Below, piece by piece: positions 1 through 12,564 of a stretch of DNA of 64,000 bases. Below the pieces are notes generated by a model. That model had not been told where the DNA came from and ran no database searches. It worked only from the letters and a program-made list of their open reading frames with translations. Positions within the stretch are counted from its first letter, which is position 1. The number at the start of each line of letters is the position of its first letter. The DNA lies in contig OZ234503.1 of NCBI GenBank assembly GCA_965153455.1, positions 1,798,001 to 1,862,000 on the forward strand, read 5' to 3'. The DNA is from Sphagnum compactum. Its lineage: Eukaryota > Bryophyta > Sphagnopsida > Sphagnales. The position numbers and the translations under genes are program-made.

Positions 1-842
1 TACTTGTTAGCTACTTTTATTCAATTAAAAATTTTCAAATTTATACTCAATTTACTATAAACCTGATGTAGGCATAAATGTTTCAAAATGAAAGATAAAA
101 AACTTTCCAATTTACTTTCTTGTGTTTTTGTAGAAAACTATCATATTTTAAAATGGGATTTTAGGCAGACTACTTTTTTGGCCTATTTTAACGTGTTTTC
201 GCCCTGAAATAACGATAATACCTCCATAATCCTTTTGAATCTACCATGCATAAATGAAATACCTACATTTGAACTTCCCAAATTCACTTGTTGATAAATA
301 ATATTTGTGTCCAACCCTCCAAATGTTCATTAAAGAGCTTTCTAATGTATAAAGTTTAAAAGGATTGATTCAAGTGAACCTTTCATCAATCCTACAATCC
401 CTCCTTAATGTACAATGCTTAAAATTATTATGTATTGTTTATGTTTTTTATGATTATATATGAACTACAATGCCCACAATATATATTTTCCATTAGCTAA
501 ACTTTTATATAAAATTGGGGGTTCATGTTAATAACATAAAACACATGCCATACTTTGGATTGTCAAGTACAAGATAATATTATATTTATCATTTGGTATG
601 TAATAATATTGTAAAATTTAAGTACAAATGAACAAACAAACAATTTAGAGGAATATGATGCCTATTGGATGCAAAGATTGATATTTACTAATGAGATTTT
701 TTCTTGTGAGCATTTGTGTGTGTGTGAACATTGTTTCATGGCAATCTTTCAACCTATGAATTGAATACCCTAAACCATCATCTACATGATGTGATGACAT
801 TCATGGGTGCAATGATTCATTCACCTTTGTGAAACAATTGTT

Positions 843-2798
843 TCAAGGTTTTGATGCCATAACTTTCATGATTGAAGTGGCATGGTCACAAAGTGCAACC
901 CCTCCTTGTGTGCATTCTTTAACACTTTGTTGCATTGTGTGATTTAAATGAATTAATACTCCTTCCAAAAGAGCAATTGAACGTCCTTGCTCATCAAAAG
1001 CTTCAACTTCATTCATAAGATGCACACCTTCATCTATGGTTTTAATCAAACCAATATTGAAAACCTTTTCATCTCCATTAACTTCACCATCATCTTTGGA
1101 ATCCAACCCATCCAAAATATGCTTAAGGTCCACAAACATGGCCATCAAGTTTTCGTGATTTTAGATTTGTACCATGTTTCACAATAATCAATAACATCCT
1201 TTTGGATAACATTAGTGGCCATGAAAATAATAACAATTTGGTGCTTGCAAAGATTCCCTTGCAATGCCCACTCACATGTGCAACATGCATATTCGATAAA
1301 CAAGTATTTCATTTTGTATGCCACATTGACAAGATCTTGACTCTTTACAATCCAAGAACCATCACTATCAAAAGATGGTTGGGTTACATGGGCAAGTGGG
1401 ATCAATGCCACCTTATCCACACTTGTATTCACAATATGTTCCACCATTGTGTTTTTTATGGATCCATTTTTATTCATTTTAGACATGTGCTTGTAATGTC
1501 ATGTTGTTAATCTCTAAACCAACCAATTGATTTGACACCCATGCTTTTTAATAATCTTTGTTTCAAAGGAAAACCAACATTTTGAGGTGCCATGGTAATA
1601 CTCAACGCTTGCTTGTGTATCTTGGGAATTTGGAATGTCTCGAAGACCAATCATCCACAACTCTAAAACACAATTTGCACAATGGAATATTAGATCAAGA
1701 TTTTAGTTGATAAAACATGTTAATACACCCATTTAAAGGGATGTAAAACTATGAAACTATGTTCAAAGATTGAAATAAAAAATGAAATTGTACCAAATTA
1801 GCAATATTTGTAGGTTCAAAAGTAACTTGTCCAATAGGCACTGGGACTATGTTGCTTGAAACTTTGCAAGATTTTCATTCTCCCTTATTCTTTGAAAGCT
1901 CAATATTTTCATTGGGTTCAATGGACATATACATCACATTATGAAGGATTGATTGCTAGACTTCAACATTTTTTATTTTCTTCACTACACATAAGCACCA
2001 TGCCTTTAATACATGTCGCACACAAAGGAAGATAGAGATGTTTTTGTAGCCTAAACAATCCTAAGCATGCACATGCAAATCAACCAACTTTTAGCATGAT
2101 CTAGATATGTAAGTACATTGTAAGCTTTGTAGGAATGAAAATACATTGGGAATCTTTTGATTTTCATTAAACAACATAATTGAAGATAGAAAGGTAAGGT
2201 ATGATTCATATTCACTGTAATCTCACAATTTTTGAGGGGCTTCATTAATAATGAAACAACTTGGTATCCAATTAAGCATGATTGACAACATCTTTGCCTT
2301 TAAAAGTTTAAGCCATTACATCAAATCATTGACAATTGGTCAACTTGTAATGATCCATGTTAAAGGCATTTCGGTGTGATGGGCATCAAAGTTCATCAAG
2401 GTGAACAAATGATATTTCACATCATTTGTGGGTGAAAATCTTTTAAGGTGTACCACCTAGGATGGAAAGGATGTAGTCCTTATTACAAATTTTTTCCTTA
2501 TATTTTAATCCATGTCAAATCTAATGAACCAAAAATGTCAAATATTTCATAAGTACCATATTTTAAATCACTATAATTTTAGATTACATCATAATTATCC
2601 ATAAATGTGTCTTTACACGGTAAAAATGACTAGGTTAAAAATTAAAAAAGGTGACATTGTGATAGGATTTTGGTACACATTAAAGAGTTTGGACCCTTGT
2701 GCCAAATGTGGCATCCATGGAAATTGTTCCATGATGGCTATATGCAAACATGGGATGACATTACACCAGTAATGGGTAGATTTTCGAGGTTGAAACAT
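843..2798 (-). pseudogene. Decayed Mutator-like (MULE) transposase relic
   Basis: Two open blocks on minus resemble the C-terminal half of a plant MULE transposase. The block at 1145-1486 has a SWIM zinc-finger pattern, C-x-C followed by G-N-L-C-K-H (CTCEWALQGNLCKH). Upstream in the transposase direction, about 1988-2052, a frame reads FLCVRHVLKAW, the LCLWHVxxAW block that follows the catalytic core in this family. The two are separated by stops and frame changes. An acidic block at 843-1148 follows the SWIM region. I could not find terminal inverted repeats for this copy, and 2052-2798 is assigned only by position. Family identity rests on motif recognition; the copy is clearly inactive. 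Confidence 0.55.
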
Positions 2799-5700
2799 GT
2801 AGTTTACACATCAACCAAACAAACATTATCTTCAACAAAATATTGCAAACCTAGCTTTTGGGGCATCAAATGGAAGACAATAAGGACATTAATCTCTCAC
2901 AATAGTTGACATGGGCTTAACACCATCTTGTTGGGCCAACACCAATTTCAACACTTGATGGTAAATTTATGTGAAAGAATAATTACATTGACCATAACCC
3001 CATTCCTTTGACTCTAGGTGATATTGTTAAACCTTCTTTTAACTCATAGATTTTGGTTTGACAACAAGAAGTGTTCCATCTTCATAAATTTCATTTTTTG
3101 TAAAATAAAGCTTTAAGGATTGGAATTTTGTAAACATCACTTGAATTTCAAGATATTTTTCCTTGAACAAAATGAAGAACTCAAAGCAAAAAATAACAAC
3201 AAAATGCAATTTGTGAATAAGTATTCAACAAATGATACATTTGAAGTAACAAATGTAAACAAGTGGTTTTAAGTTCTTGTTACTTCTTTTTTTAAAAGCA
3301 ATATTTCCTTCTTATCCACATTCAAATTCAAACTAGCATGAATTCTTACAATTTGTATTTGTTCATCAATTTCTCATGACCTTGCTTAAAGGTTTTATAT
3401 GCAAACATTCATCTCAATACAATAAAAGGTGTCCGTGTACGCCAAGTGATTTTACTAGATTTTGAGTGAATTCACTAGTTGTAATGAATGGGGGTCGATT
3501 TCAAGCTTTGGACTTAAACCAAAAATTATAAAAGAAGTAAGTCTTTATTTTGTAATAGAAAAACCTTAACTTTAAAACCTGAGACATAAAAAAACCCCAC
3601 AACAAAATGCAAGTATTGCAAAACATTAGATCACACAATTAGATGTAATTATTGCAAACTCTAACCTTTTTTAGGTATTGCAATACTTTCTTTTTGAAAA
3701 CAAATCTTGCACCTTCCATCAAATAATTATACCCACACTTGTCGTTGCCTTTTTTGTAGCAAAACCACCGAAAAAAATGATGGTAGTTGCCGTCACCTTC
3801 ATCATGGTAACACATCCATAGAAGAAGACGATGACAATAATGTGTTGTCTTCTTCTTTTTAAGCAGAAAAAAAAAAACGACGGCTTGCTGTTGTCGCCTT
3901 ATTTGCAACAAAACCATCGAAGAAAGTGATGGCAGCTGCCGTTGCCTTCTTCTTCTTCACAAATAAAAAGAAAAGAAGAAGACACCAATGGTAGCCATAG
4001 CTGTTGTCGCCTTCTTTGTGAAACTAAACTAAAGAAAAAGACGATGTTTTCTTCTTTTCAAGTAGAAAAAAAAACATAAAAAATACGACGTTTTTTTCGC
4101 AACAACACCATTCCTTAGAGAGGGAGGGATTTTACCATAATTAGCCATACAATCCATCCCCCTCTTAAGCAATAGGCATAGGATCCTTCTTCGTTTCTAA
4201 AAAGCTTGTTCATGGATATAAGATACCACACACCAAATGCCATGTGGGAAATTTTTCCACATCCTTACACAAACAAGAAATAAATATTGTGTAAAAAGTT
4301 ATTGTTGATTTTGTTCAATAACATCATCACATCATACATAACCATAACAAATGTCAGAAAAATTAAAAACCTTCAAAAAGATCACGATAACTAAAACTTC
4401 ATTTTTGATTATCCAAGGGCTTCCCTGATTTGCAATAGTCTAGCTCTTGCGGCAACATCCTTTTTTCTTGTCCACTATTGTTGGTCGAACCCTAACATGT
4501 TTTGTGTAGTAGCATGGACATTTTGGAGATCAATTTACAAACCTTATTTATAGATTACTCTGAAGATTTTGTGTGTTGTATATATGTAACTAGATATTTA
4601 GAGGGTCGGATTCAAAATCTACTCCTTTCTCCACAACCCAAGTCTGCACTGACAATGACACATTGTCATCGCTTTCTTCTCTATGTTCTTTTCTATGAGA
4701 AGAAGAAGATGACGACATTATTGCTGTCACCTTTCTTCTTTTCAAATATAGAGAAGGCAACGACATTATTGTTGTCACCTTTTTCATAGCAAAAAAACAA
4801 CAAAAGAAAATGAAGGGAAGGAACTTATCTTCAAGCTCTCGCGTCTTGCCTTGCATCACTCCTTCAAACTCCCGCATCTTGCCTAACATCACTCCTTCAA
4901 GTGGGCATCTTGCCTTGCTTAAACCTATTGCATTCAACTCTGAAACCCCAAACCTTTCAAAGCTCTAATGTTCTCAAGCCCTTTTGAGCTCTGGCGATGA
5001 AGTGAGTGCAAAATGAGGTGAGATAGGTAGGAGGGGGGAGGTAGTTAAGAGGGGAAAAATTTTGGGCTGAAAAGAAGGCTGAAAAAACCCTAGGCAAGGG
5101 AAGAGGATGTGTTTTGGATTCATCCCCAAAACGGCTTGAATGGCCTCATCCTGAACTGATGTATTGGTGGATGTTGGTTCACTCCAACTGGTGATGGCGA
5201 AGCTATGACAGAATGGCTCCAATGCCCTATTGTTACAATTTGACGTTCGAATGCCCTACTACAATGCTTATCATGATGGCTCCATGATGACACCCTACTA
5301 TTGCAATGCCTATTGTGAAGCAATGCCCAATGCCCTCCTGTGATGCCCACTACAACTGTGACGCGCTACTAAGACACCCGATGCAACATGCAACGTGACA
5401 TGCTGGCAATGGTAACTCAATGTGATGGCAACACCTTGCTACAATGACAATTGTTCATCATGTTGGTGCTGGCTTTGGACAATGAAGAAAAGAGGAACCA
5501 AATAGGAGAGAAGAGGAGAAGAAGAAGAGAAGCTATAGCCATGGTGGCTCGTGCCGGATTGAAAGAGAAAAGAAGGAAGAAGAAAATAAAGCAAGTAAAA
5601 CTAGGTTTTTCAAAATGGGGCCAGGTCAGGGTAGGGAAAGAGAAATTTTTCAAAAAAAAATCATCTCAAAACTGTCTGACCAGACTCATCCACCATCCAC

Positions 5701-5799
5701 CATCTGAACTGGTGGGTGGTGGGTCACAGCGGCCCTCTTCTCACGCGTGCGATAATACAAAACGTACAGAACACACTTCGGTGGACTCCAAGGACGTCA
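2799..5799. other. Gene-free AT-rich stretch with GAA/TTC-rich tracts
   Basis: No exon-like frame with recognisable homology was seen on either strand. About 3690-4100 and 4650-4800 are rich in GAAGAAGA and TTCTTC runs with recurring words such as TTGTCGCC and GACGACATTATT. These make long but low-complexity open frames. The piece 5220-5450 contains many scattered AATGCCC words without a clear period. Confidence 0.5.
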
Positions 5800-5888
5800 G
5801 AACCCAGCGAGAATTTGTGCATCTTCCAGAACCCATCGAAAATTCGTAGATCTCTTCCAGAACACAGCGAAAATTCGTGGATCTTCCA
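5800..5888. repeat. Three-copy 29-31 bp minisatellite
   Basis: Three units start with GAACCCAGCG, GAACCCATCG and GAACACAGCG at 5800, 5829 and 5860, and each ends in TCTTCCA. The middle unit is 2 bp longer. The units differ by a few substitutions, so this is an older local duplication. Confidence 0.8.
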
Positions 5889-7108
5889 GTTTCTGCTGAC
5901 ATCAAGCTTGCGCACAGTCATTTACTGTAGTACAATTTAAAAATTGCGTCCTTAGAGATGGTGATTGCTGCCTCTGGTTCAATCTGCTTTGCTCGCATAA
6001 AGGAATAGAATCTCTCCGTGATTGCGGGAGGAGAAAGATGACTCGCTCACCTTCTTGTTGTTTCAGAAGATGCTGTTTGTTTCCACCATTACAGTATATG
6101 CTGCTGCTCCTCCTGCTTTCTTCTTGTACATACACAGGAACAATTCTTTGCTCATTCTGACTTCACCAAATTTGGACCTGGCTGCTGTAAGGCCTAATAC
6201 AAAACCATCTCCTGGAAAACAAAGAAGAACTCTCCTAGAATTCTCCTGCAATGGTTTTAAGACTAAAACAGCAATAATGGCTGCAGCAGCAGTGCAAAAC
6301 AATATCCTGGAACACAACAAGAGCCTACTAGATTTAGTCCTATGCATTAGTTTGAGATTGTAGCAGCATTGTCAAACTGTCTCCTGGAAAACAAGAGCTC
6401 CCAGAGTTCTCATACAATGGTTCAGATTGTAGTAGCATTTTAAAACTACAAATCAAACACCAGACTGCCATTACACTACCAGGAAGCTTGACATGCCATA
6501 GCACATATGGTGACGTAATGGGCATGCAGCAATCCACTTGACAGACATCAATTACTTCTCTAGCACCTTCTTATCAAATGCCAAAAAACCTCCTGACTGG
6601 TGACAATGCCCATGACTTCAGAGCAAGACCATTGACATCAAAACATCATATGGAATGCAGCGTTGAACAGAAGTTCACTTTCTTGGCTACACTTTGTCCT
6701 GAAAGGAACTGGTGTCTTGAAGACCTTCACCATCTTTGTCAACCAGTTTCCAAGCACATTTGCAGTGACAAAGGGCCTCCAATTCAAATGAGAACTATCA
6801 AGAGACAAAAACATCAGAAATACACTTCAAATCTTAGGCCTCACACAGGGTTCAGGGTTCCAAATTGAGCTGAAGAAGCTTTACCAAAACCCTGGCACAA
6901 CTCTCCACTTCCCATGACATGGAATTTCTGCAGATTTGCCTCATACAGTGGTCATCAGAACTAACTGTGTTTTTGTGAAATGTTCAGACTGTGTGGTCCC
7001 TCATGAGGAAAACAACCTCCTGGGCATGGTAGTGTAATAAAAGTACATTGGCATACAATCATGGAGACTCACTCTAAGCATTTTTTTAGCCTTTCTTAGG
7101 CAGCAACA
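5889..7108. other. Gene-free stretch downstream of API5
   Basis: No gene is recognised. Two imperfect copies of a segment beginning CTCCTGGAAAACAA lie at about 6210 and 6381. The word ATTGTAG followed by C/T and AGCATT recurs at about 6355 and 6423. The part closest to 7109 should include the API5 3' untranslated region, but no end site could be fixed. Confidence 0.45.
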
Positions 7109-10100
7109 CTACCAGGTGCCTCTGCCACGACTGCGACCTCCTCGCCAACCTCCTCTGCTGCCCCCAGGTCTTGTACCTCGAGAAAGTCCAGCCAATGCTC
7201 TGTTCACTAGCTGTGTGGAGCCCACACCATTTCCCCGCGCCCTCTTCACAGCTGTAGCCCCACTTCCATTCACTGCTGGTGCTGCTCGCTTGTTCCTTCA
7301 TATTTAAACCAACAGCAAAAATATCAACATTGTATACTCCTTCAGACTGACAAGACGTAACCTTTCCCCAGAAAAACCTTTACTCAAATTCATAGTCCAC
7401 TAATTTCCAATCTAGAGACTAACATGGAGTTGCACTAGGCAGACAAGGGGAAGTCAGCAGGTTCAAACAGAGATGCTAGCTTTCTCCCAACTACAATTGT
7501 TCAGAGGGAGATTTGTGTTTTACCCTGTGGAAGGAACAGCTGGAGCTGGGACAGGTTTCAGATTTTCTTTCCACGAGAGTGTAAATATCTTCTTCTCACC
7601 GAAGAAAGGGGGTGCTCTTTGATGCAATGGCTGTCAGCAAGCAGGCACAACTGTCAGGGATACTGCAGAAAGAAACACATGTTTTGATCTCCGGCAACCA
7701 GCAAGCATGGGTTGTACTGTGACTTTACCTGGGCTAGAGTAAGTATGTTGTTGCAAGTACGTAATTCTATGCTTGCACTTTGTTTCTTTGCTTTCTGCAC
7801 ACCCAAACAGCACTCATCAAGTACCAGCTGCCAGTAGCAGGGTCCTTGTTCTGAACCAAAGAGTACAAAACAGTCCAACATTGACAAGACAAATACAGCA
7901 ACAGTGAAAAAAATGGACCCCTTTCAGGTCAACATGAAGGAAGTCTAAAACATCTATAAAATTCTGTCAAGGATCAACATCCACATACCACATCAGCTTT
8001 GGCAGCATCTGTTTTAGCAGCAGACATAGCCTTGTTGTGTTCTGACATTCCCTGAGTCAACTTCCTGTTGGTAGCCTTTGCTGACTCCTCCACCACAGTC
8101 AATCTACAATTTCCCACGAACAAGAACTTATTCACTACAAGTTGCAAACAAACTTCTCAACCTCACCCTAAATTCACTGTTCACATCTCCATGTACATGA
8201 AGGGGTAGGGACAGAACAATATGACAATAAACTGAGCAAGATTATATAAGTAGAGACCAAGTGAGTGCAAGTCCCTTGCCTCTCAGTGAAGTCTACGAAG
8301 AGCTCCTTGAAGTCCTCCCCTAAGCGGTCAGAGGGTTGGCCTGTAACTATCTTGTATCCACACAAGCTGTTTGTTGTGTTGGGTGTCTGCAAACATGCAC
8401 ACATCCAGGATAGCAGGCCACAATTGAAGAGTGAGACTGACAAAAATTACCAACAATTAGTTTAACATCTGAAAACTGACTTGGATACTTGTGCATACTT
8501 CAAAAACCACACTGAAAGGTCTTGAATGTCTAGTCTACAAGTATAGAAGGAGAGGTTGACCTTATGCGCAAGTTGATGAAATATAAACAGCAGGCACTCC
8601 ACAAAAGTGTAATTCAACTCTTCACCTGTTTTCCTCCGTGGCACATACTTCTGCAGTACCGTGCACAATGACCATGGCTTCAGTGTCTTGAAGACATCAT
8701 AAAAGTCATTAAACAAGCAACTATGAAAGGATTCCCAGCTTCATTGTTAGGCAGACAAAAAATCCACAGGAGAAGCATTGAGTGTTGAAGGCCAACCAGC
8801 TATGCTACTTGCACTGCAGAATTACATAACTATACAAAGGTGGAGCAGAGTACCTTAAGAAGCTGTAAAATTGAAGGAAGAAGATTCCGAGCATCTTGAG
8901 CAGATGTGTAGGGTGAGCTCTCAGTTAAGTTTTTCAGCAATTCTAACTCCTTATCCTCCTTCAGCTGCACCCACCAAGCATATTTCAATTGTGTGTTTAC
9001 TCAAACCTCCATTGTAAATGAATCCACATCTGGCAGCTATTCTCAGTGTGGCCTAGCAGAATGCATACCTTGTCAAAAACAGGAAGAAGATGCTTGTTGA
9101 TATAATTGAGAAACTTGCTGTTAGAAGCTCCACGCTGCAGATGAAACCATCCAGAAATGTCAAGTAGGAATTTTTAACCCGTCAAGAGCTGTAATCCCAA
9201 ACTCAATTCAGGTTAGATCGGGCACAAACTTACAGAATCCTTTCTGTGGAGTTTTTAATGCAAACTAGGAGAAACTGCTGCAACCATGACCAACAGCTGA
9301 CAGAAAACTGACCAGGAGCTGCCAGAAAAAGTTCACATGGACTAGAGAGCAGAGAAATACCACATAAAAAGGAAGAGCCATATTCAAGCAAGACATCAAG
9401 CGGTCAATGTGGTCTGCGTCTGTTATCTGCACAGGAAGCCCAACATTACTTCTACATAACCCACACAATTGCAAAAGGTGAAAGCAACTGAATACTTGTT
9501 CAAAAATTATGTCAACACTAATTTGCATTCACATCAGATCAAAAAATTAGCATAAAGATAGCCTGGATCATACACTGCTCAATAAAACAAGTCGAAGGCC
9601 AGGAAACTAAGACATAGACGTGTGTCCATTTTTTTTCCAGCAGAGCAGGGATGCATTTGGACCCTGCCTCAGGAGCTGAGAAGTTTATCATCATTGAAAG
9701 CAGCAGAACCCTATGCAGTTTTCACCTAAATTATTCATGAATCTCACTCCGAACTCCCCTTTTGCCCTAGGGCACTGCTTTACAATCACTCAGATACTGT
9801 CTAGATTATACCAGCATCCTTGCTAGAACATGGCCAAAGAAAAGTGAGGAAAACAGAAGCAACTGAGGGAACAGACAGTGAAAACAGCATCTAGATCAGC
9901 TTGACCCTCCACAATCTCCAAGAGTTCCTGTATGCGCTCTGGGGGCGCCTTGTCATTGAAAAGCGTTAAGCTCTTGAGGAAGTCCATGAACATCTTAAAC
10001 TCAGCTCCTGTTACATCTTGCAAACTCTGCATAACCAACAGGCTGAATCACAAAAACTGCTGCGGTAGGACAACTCTGTGAAAGAAAAGTGAAAACACCT

Positions 10101-12564
10101 CTTCTAGTACCATTGCTTCAAAAGTCCGTTGCCTGCACAGCATCTACATGGCATTACAATCTACTATAAATATGGGTGCTTAGAGAGATTCAATGCACCC
10201 GAGGAGAACCTCATTAATTTAAAGCACATTGAATTTACCTTCTTGATGAGATCAGTTATGTGTCTCTCCATCTCTGCCTCTGGGTGCAGTAACTCCCGTT
10301 TCAATGGAAATACCTGAAGTTGTATCCATTGTTAGTTCTTAAGAGAAACTGAGCTAGGAACACATGAGTCACTTGCAGAACAGCGACTGCTGAAACATTA
10401 TCTGGCAAACTATTCACAGAAAATTAGCACCTCACTCTGTGACGCTTAAGAACAGAATGTCTACCAGATGTGAAGCCGGTCAATTGACAGCTGAGGAGGA
10501 CAGACATGTACGGTGAGACAGGTGCATACTCTTTCTCGGACGAAGACTAGAATCTTCTCCCGAATGTTCTCATCCGAATTTTCAATGTGTTTAAACAGAG
10601 CTGTTAGGGATGCTGCAAAAAATCACAAAGCATCTTGTCAAGTTATAATGGAATAGCAAGTTTATTGTGCTCACCTGGCTAAAATCTCAAAAGCAGCATG
10701 TAGTACATATGATCCTTCCAATGCAACATCTGTTGTTGATGGCTATTCAGAAAGGTGCTTTATTCATGCCAAGGCTGAGAAGAGCAAAGGAACTGGCATG
10801 GTATACCTTTGGTGTCTTGGCGCAGCACAGACATGAGTGCCTTTGATACAGCATCACGCTCCAGCCCCTCTTCTGTTACCAATGCACACTGGATAATTCA
10901 TCTGACCAACATGACAAGGCTCCCCAGTATTCTATGCAAAACAGACATAGCAGAAGAAAATAGTTGCATACCTGCGAGGAGCAATTGACCTAAAACATCA
11001 CCAATCTTTGGCACATGCTCAGGTGTATCTTTGCATAACAGTGGCAACCCACGAATTGCCTGCACCCGAATCTACAATCCATCCCAGACACTCCCATACT
11101 GTACTATCAGTACAGACCTAAGCTGACTCTAAATTTTATGCCATCCTCTGGGAATATGACATAACTTAAAGTATTTCCAGAGCAAGATTCAAAATCAAGG
11201 ACTTATGTTCATCATAGATGTCAAGGAATTCTTCAACTCCTGGTTTCACAAGTCCTCAAATAACAAAAAAAACTCTCAATACTGTCATAGTCACATATAT
11301 TTTGCAGTCTTCCACTCCAGTTCCTAGGCTTTCCAACATACTCATGTCTGTGCAATTCCCATACCAGTAGATGTACCATGCCTCCAGTCAGTAGTTCCCT
11401 ATGCTGTATACAAATTAAATCTCCTGTCCCAGTACCTGCTGTGAGCTACAGTACATGCAGAAGGAGTTCAAGGATAGATTGCATGTGGACATCACAGGAA
11501 ACCCTAAAATTGCTCTCAACTGAAATGACTCCACATTACAATCAAGTCTCCCAATTCGACTCTGCTTGCTTCCTGCCTGCTGGTATGATTCCTTGAGGTA
11601 CAGAGCTTCAACCCATTGACACCGAAGGTGATTGGTGGTTGGGAGGGAATTGATTTTTCAGTGGGCTTCCTGCCAACTACCAATAACATGCCGATGCTTA
11701 TGTGGTAAAAGCAGGTCACACAGCCAAGGTCAGCAAACCCTGCTCATGCTACAACCCTAATTTCACAAATGTCAAGCTACTTCTAAGCTTCTGAGCTACC
11801 TTAACCCCTAGCAGAAAGGTTGTGGCAGAACCAACCCCAAGTTCATCTTCCTCGCACAAATCCAGCTGAGCATTGATCGCCTGCGCAGAAAGACTTGGAA
11901 AGTACTTGAAAAACCGTGGAATGAGCTGTGCAGCCAATTGCTTTGCCTTACTGCTCCCCTTGGCAGCTGCTATAATCCCAATATAATCTGCCTCATTCTA
12001 CTCCCCCAAAACCACTCCCCACACACATACCGTCATCATGACTAACTTCCACGAAACAAAACCCTAAGTAATGTTTTAGGTTAAAACAGTGTCTCGACCC
12101 ACAAACAGCCTTAAAAACAAGGACAAGAAGAAGATAGACTCCATGATGTGCTGATCAACATATGGGGACTAAAACCGTCTCTTCAGCCATAGCGCTACTG
12201 CCTACATTTCAGAGGGACAATATTTCTAACCACCTGAAGAACTCGGTAACGCATTCTCCCCAAAGGAAGAAGCCCCCATAAATTCCCTAAATTTTGTAAA
12301 TGAAATTTGACCCAATCAACTCTCTTATTACTATCAGGACTATTAGACTTAACCATGATGCTTAGCCCGACACCAAAGCCTCAAACAAGAAAATTACAAT
12401 TACAACATAGAATCGCTTCTCAAGCCGTTCTAGTAGTCTCTGCAAGACTGTCGTCAACTCACCTTGCTTTTGTCGCCGGACTCGCTGAGACGGTCACCAT
12501 ACTCGTACAGCTTCTCAACGGCACTGCCGCCGGCGGTGGCGGCGGAATCTTTTGAGTTGGCCAT
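7109..12564 (-). CDS. API5: API5-like protein (apoptosis inhibitor 5 family), 16 exons
   Basis: Exons, in minus order: 12463-12564, 11836-11997, 10972-11071, 10807-10872, 10530-10612, 10239-10313, 9877-10026, 9361-9426, 9069-9134, 8854-8964, 8561-8650, 8280-8386, 7989-8103, 7729-7794, 7524-7630, 7109-7295. They join to 1,653 nt (550 aa plus stop). Family blocks are clear: AKQLAAQLIPRFFKYFP (about residues 49-65), SLQDVTGAEFKMFMDFLKSL (197-216), DHIDRLMSCLNMALPF, YVPRRKTGEELNYTFVECLL, and LCGYKIVTGQPSDRLGEDF (about 365-383). The body is predicted to be a HEAT/ARM-like helical repeat. The tail holds a basic KRARG patch and a glycine-arginine-rich end closing in GRGTW, fitting a nuclear RNA-associated protein. 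In rice, API5 is reported to bind DEAD-box helicases and act in tapetal cell death. Intron 12 has a GC donor. The start was chosen because homologues begin just before the conserved EKLYEYGDRLSES block, although the frame stays open 88 codons further upstream. Confidence 0.95.

Noticed and set aside
1202-1510. 102-codon plus frame
   Set aside because: Antisense shadow of the MULE SWIM region, which has the recognisable motif on minus.
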